Position numbers and translations under genes: made by a program
Assembly: GCF_009469605.1 (NCBI RefSeq)
Contig: NZ_SSXU01000007.1
Location: 186,001 to 250,000, forward strand
Length of the DNA stretch: 64,000 bases
Reading direction: 5' to 3'
From: Zoogloea sp. 1C4
GTDB taxonomy: Bacteria > Pseudomonadota > Gammaproteobacteria > Burkholderiales > Rhodocyclaceae
The notes under the pieces: model-generated
What the model was told of the DNA's origin: nothing
What the model saw: only the letters and a program-made list of their open reading frames with translations
Databases searched by the model: none
Shown here: in pieces, positions 28,367 through 37,378 of the stretch
Position numbering within the stretch: the stretch's first letter is position 1
How the letters are laid out: each line of letters starts with the position of its first letter

Positions 28367-31300
28367 ATGAACCTCTCCCGCCTTTTCATCTTCCGCCCCG
28401 TCGCCACCACGCTGCTCACGCTGGCCATCGCGCTGGCGGGTGCGATCGCCTTCCGCCTGCTGCCGGTGGCGCCGCTGCCGCAGGTGGAATACCCGACCAT
28501 CTCGGTCTCTGCCAGCCTGCCCGGGGCGAGTCCGGAGGTGATGGCGTCCACCGTGGCCGGGCCGCTGGAGCGGATCTTCGGGCAGATCGCCGGGGTGACG
28601 GAGATGACCTCCACCAGCACCCTCGGCTCCACCCGGGTGACGCTGCAGTTCGACCTCTCCCGCAGCATCGACGGCGCCGCCCGGGAGGTGCAGGCCGCCA
28701 TCAACGCGGCGCGCAGCCAGCTGCCCACCAGCCTGCCCAGCAACCCCACCTATCGCAAGGTGAACCCGGCCGACACGCCGATCATCATCCTGGCGCTCAC
28801 GTCGGCCACCATGTCGCAAGGGCAGCTCTACGATGCGGCGTCCACCGTGCTGGCCCAGCGGCTGGCGCAGGTAGACGGTGTGGGGCAGGTGAGCATCGGC
28901 GGCAGTTCGCTGCCGGCGGTGCGTGTCGAGCTCGACCCGGATCGCCTCGCCGGCAACGGGCTCAACCTGGATGACGTGCGCACCGCCATCGTCGGTGCCA
29001 ACGCCAACCGGCCCAAGGGTGTGCTGGAGGACGAGCGTCATGCCTGGCAGGTGGGCGCCAACGATCAGGCGCGCACCGCCGAGGATTACAAGCCCCTCAT
29101 CGTTTCGTGGAAGAACGGCGCCGCGGTGCGCCTCGCCGACGTGGCGCGGGTGCGCGACGGGGTCGAGAACGACCGCAACTACGGCTACGCCAACGGCCGC
29201 CCGGCGGTGCTGCTGATGATCAACCGCCAGCCCGGCGCCAACATCATCGAGACGGTGGATCGGGTCAATGAGTTGCTGCCGCGCCTGTCGGCCAGCATCT
29301 CGCCGGCCATCGACCTCACCGTGGTGATGGACCGCACGCCCACCATCCGCGGCTCGCTGAAGGAGGTGGAGCGCACCCTGGCGATCTCGGTGGCGCTGGT
29401 GGTGATGGTGGTCTTCCTGTTCCTGCGCAGCGCCCGCGCCACGGTGATCCCCAGCGTGGTGGTGCCGGTGTCGCTGATCGGCACCTTCGCGGTGATGTAC
29501 CTGGCCGGCTACAGCCTCGACAACCTGTCGCTGATGGCGCTCACCATCGCCACCGGCTTTGTGGTGGACGACGCCATCGTGGTGCTGGAGAACATCGCCC
29601 GCCACGTGGACGAGGGCATGTCGCCTCGCCGGGCGGCGCTCAAGGGGGCGCGGGAAATCGGCTTCACGGTGGTGTCCATGAGCCTGTCGCTGATCGCCGC
29701 CTTCATCCCCATCCTCGCCATGGGCGGGCTGGTGGGGCGGCTGTTCCGGGAGTTTGCGGTGACGCTGTCGGCGGCGATCCTGGTGTCGATGGTGGTGTCG
29801 CTCACCGCCACACCGATGATGTGCGCCCGCCTGCTGCGTCCGCGCCCGGCCGAGGACGCGCCCCGCAGCCGCTTCGACCGCGTCGTCGGCGGCGTGCTCG
29901 ATGCGCTGGTGGCGGGCTACCGGCGCACGCTCGGCTGGGCGCTGGATCATCGCTGGCCGGTGCTGCTGGTGCTTGCCGCCACCATCGGCTTCAACGTTTA
30001 CCTCTACAACACCATCCCCAAGGGCTTCTTTCCGCAACAGGACACCGGCCGCCTGCGGGGCTTCGTCGAGGCTGACCAGGCGATCTCCTTCCAGGCCATG
30101 AAGGCCAAGATGGACAGCTTCCTCGCCATCGTCGGCGCCGATCCGGCGGTGGATAACGTCACCGGCTTCACCGGCGGCAGCCAGCGCAACTACGGTTCGA
30201 TGTTCATCACCCTCAAGCCCATCGGCGAGCGCAAGGAATCGGCCGACGCGGTGGTGGGCCGGCTGCGCAAGAAGCTCGCCAAGGTGCCCGGCGCCAACCT
30301 CTACCTGAGCCCGGTGCAGGACATCCGGATCGGCGGGCGCTCCAGCAACTCGGCCTATCAATTCACCCTGCAGTCCGACAGCCTCGACGAGCTGCGCATC
30401 TGGGAGCCGCGCATCCGCAACGCCATGAGCCGGCTCGACGAGATCGTGGATGTGTCCACCGACCAGCAGGACGCCGGCCCCCAGACCAGCGTGGTCATCG
30501 ACCGGGACGCCGTGGCCCGCCAGGGGCTGACCATGCGCGCCGTCACCACGGCCCTCAACAACGCCTACGGCCAGCGCCAGGTGTCCACCATCTACAACCC
30601 GCTCAACCAGTACCGGGTGGTGATGGAGGCGATGCCGAGCTACCTGCAGGGGCCGGACTCCCTCGCCCAGCTCACCCTGGTTTCGCCCACCGGCGGGCTG
30701 GTGCCCCTGTCGGCCATCGCCCGCTTCGAGACCACCCTGGCGCCCCTGTCGGTCAATCACCAGGGCGGCTCGGCGGCCTCGACGATCAGCTTCTCGCTGC
30801 CCGAGGGCGGCTCCATCGGCACCGCCACGGCGGCGATCAACGACGCGCTGGCCAGGATCGGCGTGCCGGTGGGCATCCGCACCAGCTTCGAGGGCTCGGC
30901 CGGCGCCTTCCAGAAATCCATGAGCACCCAGCCGCTGCTGATCCTCGCCGCCCTCGTCACCATCTACATCGTGCTGGGCATTTTGTACGAGAGCCTGATC
31001 CATCCGATCACCATTCTGTCGACCCTGCCCTCGGCAGGCGTTGGCGCGCTGCTGGCGCTGATGGCGGTGGACATGGAGTTCAGCCTCATCGCGATGATCG
31101 GGGTGATCCTGCTCATCGGCATCGTCAAGAAGAACGCCATCATGATGATCGACGTGGCCATCGAGCTGATGCGCCGAGAAGGCGCCAGCGCCCGCAACGC
31201 CATCCACCGGGCCTGCGTGCTGCGCTTCCGGCCGATCCTGATGACCACCCTGGCCGCGCTGTTCGGGGCGATCCCGCTGGCCATCGGTGCGGGCGATGGC

Positions 31301-31474
31301 GCCGAGCTGCGTCAGCCCCTGGGCATCGCCATCGTCGGCGGCCTGATCCTGAGCCAGATCCTCACCCTGTACACCACGCCGGTGGTGTTCGTGGCGCTGA
31401 GCCGGTTCGCCCGGGGAACGAAAAAATACGAAACCGGCGCCGTGGCACAGCCCGCGCTGGATGGAGCACGCTGA
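28367..31474 (+). CDS. RND efflux permease, second subunit (MdtC-like)
   Basis: A 1035-residue HAE-RND transporter homologous to the preceding one. It begins [22 protein letters not shown]4 has [21 protein letters not shown] near residue 405; [11 protein letters not shown] and [16 protein letters not shown] are conserved. The ATG at 28367 is chosen by homology to the first permease; the frame is open upstream through the REP pair. It is followed by the outer-membrane component after two bases. The 1144-base gap between the two permeases is entirely repeats and is far longer than normal in such operons. Confidence 0.95.
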   Translation: MNLSRLFIFRPVATTLLTLAIALAGAIAFRLLPVAPLPQVEYPTISVSASLPGASPEVMASTVAGPLERIFGQIAGVTEMTSTSTLGSTRVTLQFDLSRSIDGAAREVQAAINAARSQLPTSLPSNPTYRKVNPADTPIIILALTSATMSQGQLYDAASTVLAQRLAQVDGVGQVSIGGSSLPAVRVELDPDRLAGNGLNLDDVRTAIVGANANRPKGVLEDERHAWQVGANDQARTAEDYKPLIVSWKNGAAVRLADVARVRDGVENDRNYGYANGRPAVLLMINRQPGANIIETVDRVNELLPRLSASISPAIDLTVVMDRTPTIRGSLKEVERTLAISVALVVMVVFLFLRSARATVIPSVVVPVSLIGTFAVMYLAGYSLDNLSLMALTIATGFVVDDAIVVLENIARHVDEGMSPRRAALKGAREIGFTVVSMSLSLIAAFIPILAMGGLVGRLFREFAVTLSAAILVSMVVSLTATPMMCARLLRPRPAEDAPRSRFDRVVGGVLDALVAGYRRTLGWALDHRWPVLLVLAATIGFNVYLYNTIPKGFFPQQDTGRLRGFVEADQAISFQAMKAKMDSFLAIVGADPAVDNVTGFTGGSQRNYGSMFITLKPIGERKESADAVVGRLRKKLAKVPGANLYLSPVQDIRIGGRSSNSAYQFTLQSDSLDELRIWEPRIRNAMSRLDEIVDVSTDQQDAGPQTSVVIDRDAVARQGLTMRAVTTALNNAYGQRQVSTIYNPLNQYRVVMEAMPSYLQGPDSLAQLTLVSPTGGLVPLSAIARFETTLAPLSVNHQGGSAASTISFSLPEGGSIGTATAAINDALARIGVPVGIRTSFEGSAGAFQKSMSTQPLLILAALVTIYIVLGILYESLIHPITILSTLPSAGVGALLALMAVDMEFSLIAMIGVILLIGIVKKNAIMMIDVAIELMRREGASARNAIHRACVLRFRPILMTTLAALFGAIPLAIGAGDGAELRQPLGIAIVGGLILSQILTLYTTPVVFVALSRFARGTKKYETGAVAQPALDGAR

Positions 31475-31476
31475 AC

Positions 31477-33006
31477 ATGAAACACCTGGTTGTCGAATGT
31501 CCCCCCAGCCCCGGCAGGTCAACCTGTAGGTCGGACTTTAGTCCGACATGCGCGGGTCGATCAGGCGGTGTTGTCGGACTGAAGTCCGACCTACAGGTCA
31601 ACCTACAGAAGGCGCTGGCTATCGCTGCTACGATGTGCCTGTCGGCCTGCACCATCGGCCCCGACTATGTCCGCCCGACCGTCGACACCCCCGCCGCCTT
31701 CAAGGAAGCCGGCGACTGGAAGCCCGCCACGCCCCAGAGCCCGGCCAGCGGCGACACCTGGTGGACCGCCTTCGGCGATCCGGTGCTCGATGCGCTGCAG
31801 GCCCAGGTGGAGGTCTCCAATCAGAATCTGCGCGCCGCTGAAGCCCAGTTCCGCCAGGCCCAGGCCCTGGCCGACGCGGCCCGGGCGAGCTGGTTCCCGA
31901 CCATCAACGCCACTGCCGGCGCGACCCGCTCGGCCACCTCGGCGGCCACCGACGCCGCCGGCAGCGCGCCGCCCCGCAACAGCTTCAACCTCGGTGCCAC
32001 CGCCAGCTGGGAGGCCGACGTGTGGGGCCGTATCGCCCGCAACGTCGAGGCCGCCGACCTGCGCGCCACCGCCAGCGAGGCCGACCTCGCCGCCGCGCGC
32101 CTGTCGGCCCATGCCAGCCTCGCCCAGAGCTACTTCCAGCTGCGCGCGGCGGACCGCCAGAAGCAGCTCCTCGACGCGGCCGTGACCGCCTACGAGCGCT
32201 CCCTCAAGCTCACCCAGAACCGCTACGCCGCCGGCGTGGCGGGCAAAGCCGACGTGGTCCAGGCCGAAAGCACGCTCCGCAGCGCCCGCGCCTCGGCGCT
32301 GGACGCGGCCCTGTCGCGCAGCCAGTTTGAACACGCCATCGCGGTGCTGGTGGGCAAGGCCCCGGCGGATTTCGCCATCGCCCCGGTGGATGGCCCGCTG
32401 CCCACGGCCAGCGTGCCGGTCACGCTGCCGTCGACGCTGCTGGAGCGCCGACCCGACATCGCCGCGGCCGAGCGCCGCGTCGCTGCCGCCAACGCCGCCA
32501 TCGGCGCCGCCCAGGCCGCGCGCTTCCCGGTGCTGGGCCTCACCGCGTCGGCGGGCTTCCGCCGCTCCGACATCGCCGACCTCATCACCGCCCCCAGCCG
32601 ATATTGGTCCCTCGGCCCTACGCTGGCCGCGACGATCTTCGACGCCGGCGCCAAGAAGGCCGCCGTCGGCCAGGCCCAGGCCAGCTGGGAACAGGCCGTC
32701 GCCACCTACCGCCAGACCGTGCTGGTGGCCTTCCAGGAGGTCGAGGACAACCTCGCCGCCGCCCGCTACCTCGAAGCCGCTGCCGCCGAACAGGCCGCCG
32801 CCGTGGCCGCCGCTGCCGAGGCGGAGACCATCGCCGAGAACCAGTACCGCGCCGGCACCGTGAGCTACCTCAACGTCGTCACCGCCCAGGCCACCCATCT
32901 CGCCGCCCGCCGCACCGCCAACGACCTCGCCGCCCGTCGGCTGGTGGCCGCGGTGCTGCTGGCGAAGAACGCCGGCGGGAGCGTGAGCGCGCCAAAAATT
33001 CCGTGA
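31477..33006 (+). CDS. Outer-membrane efflux lipoprotein (NodT/OprM type) with a REP insertion in its signal peptide
   Basis: The TolC-like channel of the efflux system, 509 residues from the ATG at 31477. From residue 45 on it is a normal NodT-family protein: hydrophobic core and lipobox LSAC, then TIGPDYVRPTVDTPAAF, and two TolC repeats. The first 44 residues are not normal: residues 17-40 are the translation of a REP pair. The 11-base sequence CAGGTCAACCT flanks the insert. Without the insert the frame would start at ATG 31497 and give MSPQPRQVNLQKA...LSAC, a standard lipoprotein signal. Start at 31477 has GGAG upstream and keeps the frame open. Confidence 0.9.
   Translation: MKHLVVECPPSPGRSTCRSDFSPTCAGRSGGVVGLKSDLQVNLQKALAIAATMCLSACTIGPDYVRPTVDTPAAFKEAGDWKPATPQSPASGDTWWTAFGDPVLDALQAQVEVSNQNLRAAEAQFRQAQALADAARASWFPTINATAGATRSATSAATDAAGSAPPRNSFNLGATASWEADVWGRIARNVEAADLRATASEADLAAARLSAHASLAQSYFQLRAADRQKQLLDAAVTAYERSLKLTQNRYAAGVAGKADVVQAESTLRSARASALDAALSRSQFEHAIAVLVGKAPADFAIAPVDGPLPTASVPVTLPSTLLERRPDIAAAERRVAAANAAIGAAQAARFPVLGLTASAGFRRSDIADLITAPSRYWSLGPTLAATIFDAGAKKAAVGQAQASWEQAVATYRQTVLVAFQEVEDNLAAARYLEAAAAEQAAAVAAAAEAETIAENQYRAGTVSYLNVVTAQATHLAARRTANDLAARRLVAAVLLAKNAGGSVSAPKIP
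31525..31595. repeat. REP pair 4, inside a coding region
   Basis: Two facing units (left ACTTTAGT, right ACTGAAGT at centre) with a 23-base linker. Flanked by direct repeats CAGGTCAACCT at 31515-31525 and 31594-31604, 79 bases apart. Confidence 0.95.
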
Positions 33007-33056
33007 ATTGCCTCGTGGCGAAGGTAATGACTTGAACTTTCGTCACTTTCCTTCAT

Positions 33057-33083
33057 CCATACTTAGAGTATGGTGCAGTGCAC
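33057..33083. promoter_or_regulatory. Two adjoining palindromes before the patatin gene
   Basis: CCATACT-TAG-AGTATGG (33057-33073) is a perfect seven-base inverted repeat, and GTGCA-G-TGCAC (33073-33083) follows directly. They lie 37-63 bases before the ATG and look like operator sites; the regulator is unknown. Confidence 0.55.
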
Positions 33084-33119
33084 AATCCAGTGTCTGCACG
33101 AAGAATGAAGGAGTCGAGC

Positions 33120-34169
33120 ATGTTCCGAAAGCGATGGTGGAAGGGTGAAAGCAGTGCTGCGCCGGGCCTGAGTCTGGCCTTGCAGGGCGGTGGCGCCCAC
33201 GGTGCCTACACCTGGGGCGTGCTCGACCGGCTGCTGGAAGACGGCTTGGCGCTGGAAGGCATCAGCGGCACCAGCGCGGGGGCGATGAACGCGGTGGCCC
33301 TGGCCCAGGGCTGGACGACCGGTGGCGCCGAAGGTGCACGGGAGAGCCTCTCCGCCTTCTGGGAAGCGGTGGCCGACAGCGCGCCGCGGGAGCTCGACCT
33401 GCTCCACAGCCTCAACCCCGCCGGCATGGGCTCGCTGCCCGGGCCGATGAGCATGATGCTGGGCCTCACCCATCTCTTTTCGCCCTACGAGTTCAACCCC
33501 TACGAACTCAACCCCCTGCGCGACGTGGTGCGCGCCCAGTTCGACTTCGAGCGCATCCGCAAGGATTGCCGGCTCAAGCTGTTCATCGCTGCCACCCGGG
33601 TGAAGACCGGCAAGGTGCGCCTGTTCCGCACTGACGAACTCACCGAGGAGGCGGTGCTCGCTTCGGCCTGTCTGCCCACGCTCCACCACGCGGTCGAGAT
33701 CGACGGCGAGGACTACTGGGACGGCGGCTTCACCGCCAACCCGGGGATTTACCCGCTGATCTACGAGTGTTCCACCCCGGACATCCTGCTGGTGATCCTC
33801 AACCCGCTCTCGCGGCCCGAGCCGCCGCGCACGGCCGACGAGATTGCGGCCCGCACCATGGAACTGGGCTTCTCGACCACCTTTCTGCGTGAGATGCGGA
33901 TGATCGCCCACGCCCGCAGCTACATCGACGAGAGCCGCAGCTGGATGCCCCTGGGGCGCTTCGAACGCAAGCTGATGAACCTGCGCTTCCATCTCATCGA
34001 GGCGGAAGAGCTGCTGGAAGCCGGCAAGGGCAGCAAGATGAACGCCGCCCGGGCGTTTTTGCACGATCTGCGCGACCTGGGCCGGGCCCGGGCTGCCCGG
34101 TGGATCCGCACCCAGCGCCGCTACGTGGGGCAGCGGGGCACGGTGGATCTGGCCGAGGTGTTTTCCTGA
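33120..34169 (+). CDS. Patatin-like phospholipase
   Basis: A 349-residue serine hydrolase with a Ser-Asp dyad. GGGAHGAYTWGVLD (oxyanion loop) is near residue 20, the nucleophile is Ser52 in GTSAG, and the aspartate is Asp201 in WDGGFTANPG. The family cleaves acyl chains from lipids. No signal peptide, so it is cytoplasmic or associated with the inner face of the membrane. The ATG has AAGGAG seven bases upstream; a GTG further upstream is ignored. It converges with the TauE-like gene with one base between the stops. Confidence 0.92.
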   Translation: MFRKRWWKGESSAAPGLSLALQGGGAHGAYTWGVLDRLLEDGLALEGISGTSAGAMNAVALAQGWTTGGAEGARESLSAFWEAVADSAPRELDLLHSLNPAGMGSLPGPMSMMLGLTHLFSPYEFNPYELNPLRDVVRAQFDFERIRKDCRLKLFIAATRVKTGKVRLFRTDELTEEAVLASACLPTLHHAVEIDGEDYWDGGFTANPGIYPLIYECSTPDILLVILNPLSRPEPPRTADEIAARTMELGFSTTFLREMRMIAHARSYIDESRSWMPLGRFERKLMNLRFHLIEAEELLEAGKGSKMNAARAFLHDLRDLGRARAARWIRTQRRYVGQRGTVDLAEVFS

Positions 34170-34170
34170 T

Positions 34171-34935
34171 CTACTTCAGCCGGGCCATCACCAGCGGACT
34201 TACAAGCAGCCACAGGGCGGTGAGCAGCAGCATCGCCGCGAAGGCCGTGCGCATCTGCTTCTCGGGCAGGCGATGGGCCAGGCTGACCCCGGCCGACACC
34301 GTGAGCAGCCCGCTCGCCGCCATGGGCAGGCCGATCTTCCAATCCACCTGCCCGGCGCCGGCATACACCGCCAGTGCCACCACCGAGCTGGGCGCCACCA
34401 GCGCCAGGGACAGGCTCTGGGCCACCGTCTGCTTCTGCCCGAAGAAGCCAGTGATGAGCGGCGTGGCTACCAGCCCGCCACCCACGCCCAGCAGACCCAT
34501 GCAGCTGCCGCCCACCACGCCCACCAGCGGCAGGTAGCGGGGCGCGATCTTCGGTTTTGATTCGGCCGCGCCCTTGCGGCGGGCCAGCATGCGTAGCGCC
34601 ACCCCCAGCAGGAAGACGCTGAAGACCACCTTCAGGACGGCCGGGTTGAGGGCGTTGGCAAAGTGCGCCACACCCCAGGTGGCAGCCATCGAGATCACGC
34701 CGATGGTCAGCGCCTGGCGGGCGGGCACCGGGTGGCGCTGGTTGTAGCGCCACCAGCCCACCAGCAGGTTGGGCACCATCAGCACCAGCGCGGTGCCCTG
34801 GGCCATGGGCTGTGCCATGCCGTAGCCGATCACGAACAGCGGCACCGCGATGATCCCGCCGCCGATCCCGAACAGGCCGCCAAAGAAACCCAGGCCGGCG
34901 CCCACGACGAGGGCGGGCAGAACATGAAGCAGCAT
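34171..34935 (-). CDS. TauE/SafE-family sulfite/anion exporter
   Basis: A 254-residue inner-membrane protein of the TauE/SafE (DUF81) family with about eight hydrophobic segments arranged as two repeats, each starting with a glycine-rich motif: GFFGGLFGIGGGIIAVPL and GSCMGLLGVGGGLVATPL. Members export sulfite, sulfoacetate or other small organic anions; the substrate here is not known. The start is chosen at the first TM segment. It is divergent from a chemoreceptor gene across a 228-base gap that holds a palindrome. Confidence 0.9.
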   Translation of the reverse strand: MLLHVLPALVVGAGLGFFGGLFGIGGGIIAVPLFVIGYGMAQPMAQGTALVLMVPNLLVGWWRYNQRHPVPARQALTIGVISMAATWGVAHFANALNPAVLKVVFSVFLLGVALRMLARRKGAAESKPKIAPRYLPLVGVVGGSCMGLLGVGGGLVATPLITGFFGQKQTVAQSLSLALVAPSSVVALAVYAGAGQVDWKIGLPMAASGLLTVSAGVSLAHRLPEKQMRTAFAAMLLLTALWLLVSPLVMARLK

Positions 34936-35083
34936 GGTTGGCGATACCGGCAGGACGGGTGACCGATGATAGCCATCCGGCCACTCACGTCGATGCGGGA
35001 AAACCGACAGGAGGCCGCCCGCCCAGGGCGTTGGAGCGCTGCGGTTTAGTTTTTTGTCGTGATTACCGTAAACACCCCCTCTG

Positions 35084-35105
35084 ACGGTGCGCCGATGCGC
35101 ACCGT
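35084..35105. promoter_or_regulatory. Perfect inverted repeat between divergent genes
   Basis: ACGGTGCGC-CGAT-GCGCACCGT forms a nine-base perfect palindrome between the TauE-like gene and the chemoreceptor gene. No T-tract follows, and both neighbours start here, so an operator is more likely than a terminator. Confidence 0.45.
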
Positions 35106-35163
35106 CCATCTTCACGCTGCCGGCGGGCTGGCGTGATTGTTAGAACCAGCTGGGGTGTGAGCA

Positions 35164-37290
35164 ATGAATCAAATGACGATCGGCAGGCGTCTTGCGTTTG
35201 GGTTTGGGTTTGTGCTGGCGCTGGGGCTGTTCGTTGTCGCGGTGGCAATCTACAACCTCGTCGAGCTGCGCCAGCAGTTTGGCGAGTTCGAGAGCCGGAT
35301 CGTGGCGCGGGAGCGGCTCGCTTACCGGGGCCAGGTGGCGCTGGGCAACGGCATTCACTATTTCAAGAACACGGTGCTGCGCGGGGGCGACTACCCGGGC
35401 AAGTTTGCTGCGAGCATGGACGCCATCGACCGAGTCGTCGAAGACTACCGCGCCCTCGGCGACGTCCATCCGGATGCCGCTCAGGCGCTGGAGGACATTG
35501 CCGCGGGCAGCCGTAAATACCGGTCGGTGATTGCCCAGGTGGTGGAGATGCGCGGCAACGGGGCCAGCATCAACGAGATCGACAAGGCCATCAGCGGCGC
35601 CGACAAGCCCATCGGTGCGGCCTTTGCGCGGCTGCTGGAGCGCCAGTCGGCCGAATCCCACGCGGCCCAGGAGGCCTTCGACGCCAGCGTCAAGCGGACC
35701 GTCGAGGAGGTCGCCGTCGTCACCCTGGTGATGCTGCTGGCCGGCGCCCTGGCGGCGTGGATGATCAGCCGCAGCGTGAGCCGGCCGCTGGCCCAGGCCG
35801 TCGAGATCAGCCAGGCGGTGGCGCGGGGCAACCTGCCCGAGCAGATCGAGGTGACCAGCAACGACGAGACGGGCCAGCTACTCACCGCCATGAAGCGCAT
35901 GGTCGACACCTTCCGCGGCTTTGCCGACGCCCAGGCGGAAAACGCCGAGCAGCATGGCAAGGGGATGATCGAACACCGGATCGACGCCGACCGTTTCCCT
36001 GGTGTGTACGGAAAGATGGCTGCCTCGATCAACGCGCTGGTGCGCACCCACATCGCGGTGAGTCAGCGGGTGGTCGACGTGGTCGAGCACTACGCGGTGG
36101 GCGACCTGACGTTGGACATGGAGCGTCTGCCCGGCCAGCAGGCCCAGATCACGGCGGCGGTGGATGGTGTCAAGGCGTCGATGCTGCGCGTGAATACCCA
36201 GATCCAGTCGCTGGTGGATGCGGCGGCGAGCGGCGACTTCCATGCCCGGGGCGACGCGGACGCCTTCCAGCATGAGTTCCGGCGGATGATCGAGGGCCTC
36301 AACCGGCTGATGACGGTGAGCGACCTGGGGCTTGGCGAGGTATCGAGGGTGCTCGACGCCCTCGCCACGGGTGATCTCACCCAGCAGATCGAAGGGGATT
36401 TCCAGGGTGCCTTCGCCCAGCTGCGGGACAGCACGAACACCACCGTGGCGCAGCTGCGCGAGGTGATCGGCGGGCTGCAGCGCAGCGCGACGGCCATCAA
36501 CAGCGCAGCCCTCGAGATCGCCACCGGCAACGCCGACCTGTCGCGGCGCACCGAGCAGCAGGCGGCCAGCCTCGAAGAGACCGCCAGCTCGATGGATGAG
36601 CTCAACTCCACCGTCCAGCAGAACGCCGACAACGCCCAGCGCACCAGCGTGCTGGCCAGCCAGTCCAACGAGGCGGTGCTGCAGGGCGGCGCGGCCGTGA
36701 ATCGGGTGGTGACGACCATGGCCGACATCCGCGACAGCTCGCGCAAGATCGCCGAGATCATCGGTGTGATCGACGGCATCGCCTTCCAGACCAACATCCT
36801 GGCCCTCAACGCTGCCGTCGAGGCGGCGCGGGCTGGCGAGCAGGGGCGCGGTTTTGCGGTGGTGGCCAACGAGGTGCGGGCGCTGGCCCAGCGCAGCGCC
36901 GTGGCCGCCCGGGAGATCAAGGAGCTCATCGCGATGTCGGTGGATAAGGTGGAAGGGGGCGCTGCCCAGGTGGATGAGGCGGGCGCCGCGATGGAAGAGG
37001 TGGTCGCCGCCTTCGGGCAGGTGGCCAAGCTGGTGACCGAGATCAGCGGCGCCAGCCGCGAACAGAGCGCCGGCATCAGCCAGGTGGCGCAGGCCATCAG
37101 CAAGATGGATGAAGTGACCCAGCACAACGCGGCCCTGGTGGAGGAAGCCTCCGCCGCGGCGGAGAGCCTGGAGCGGCAGGCCCAGGGGCTGACGCAGATC
37201 GTGGAGCGCTTCAAGCTGCTGCCTGGCCCGGCGGCCAGCCCGGATGCGGGGGTCGGCAATCCGCCTTCGGCGCAGCGGCGCCGGGCGTGA
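35164..37290 (+). CDS. Methyl-accepting chemotaxis protein with several HAMP-like modules
   Basis: A 708-residue transmembrane receptor. TM1 is at residues 10-30 and TM2 near 180-200; the periplasmic part between them is about 150 residues and probably a four-helix bundle. After TM2 comes an unusually long region (200-430) with repeated HAMP-like segments ([75 protein letters not shown]). The signalling tip is [29 protein letters not shown]. Ribosome binding site is weak. Confidence 0.93.
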   Translation: MNQMTIGRRLAFGFGFVLALGLFVVAVAIYNLVELRQQFGEFESRIVARERLAYRGQVALGNGIHYFKNTVLRGGDYPGKFAASMDAIDRVVEDYRALGDVHPDAAQALEDIAAGSRKYRSVIAQVVEMRGNGASINEIDKAISGADKPIGAAFARLLERQSAESHAAQEAFDASVKRTVEEVAVVTLVMLLAGALAAWMISRSVSRPLAQAVEISQAVARGNLPEQIEVTSNDETGQLLTAMKRMVDTFRGFADAQAENAEQHGKGMIEHRIDADRFPGVYGKMAASINALVRTHIAVSQRVVDVVEHYAVGDLTLDMERLPGQQAQITAAVDGVKASMLRVNTQIQSLVDAAASGDFHARGDADAFQHEFRRMIEGLNRLMTVSDLGLGEVSRVLDALATGDLTQQIEGDFQGAFAQLRDSTNTTVAQLREVIGGLQRSATAINSAALEIATGNADLSRRTEQQAASLEETASSMDELNSTVQQNADNAQRTSVLASQSNEAVLQGGAAVNRVVTTMADIRDSSRKIAEIIGVIDGIAFQTNILALNAAVEAARAGEQGRGFAVVANEVRALAQRSAVAAREIKELIAMSVDKVEGGAAQVDEAGAAMEEVVAAFGQVAKLVTEISGASREQSAGISQVAQAISKMDEVTQHNAALVEEASAAAESLERQAQGLTQIVERFKLLPGPAASPDAGVGNPPSAQRRRA

Positions 37291-37317
37291 TTGATCGCGC
37301 AGCCGGATCGGACGAGA

Positions 37318-37347
37318 AAGGGCCCGCAGATGCGGGCCCTTTTTTCT
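37318..37347. terminator. Intrinsic terminator after the chemoreceptor gene
   Basis: AGGGCCCGCA-GA-TGCGGGCCCT stem followed by TTTTT. It lies between the convergent chemoreceptor and hydroxyacid oxidase genes. Confidence 0.92.
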
Positions 37348-37378
37348 GGCTGGCTGGCGGCGGCTTTGCGCCGGGTGG

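Larger units (their letters stand above)
27219..28370 (+). other. Open frame spanning the whole permease-permease gap (possible translated spacer)
   Basis: A 383-codon frame starts at GTG overlapping the first permease stop (GTGA) and ends in a TGA overlapping the second permease ATG (ATGA). Its first part codes for three 21-residue repeats; the rest reads through a single REP unit, a 548-base palindrome and a REP pair. Composition follows the repeats, not a folded protein. I list it because of its exact fit to the gap, not as a gene. Confidence 0.2.

Noticed and set aside
28181-31522. A 1113-codon open frame antisense to the second RND permease
   Set aside because: Same effect of high GC content in the third codon position of the sense gene; no recognisable domain, many His/Gln/Arg runs. 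The similar frame antisense to the first permease was rejected for the same reason.
33078-33119. Upstream GTG start for the first patatin gene
   Set aside because: It lies inside the palindrome pair and has no ribosome binding site, while the ATG at 33120 has AAGGAG at good spacing.
35069-35098. FliA promoter before the second chemoreceptor (TAAA ... GCCGATGC)
   Set aside because: Spacing is 18 instead of about 15, and the -10 half falls inside a palindrome; not convincing.
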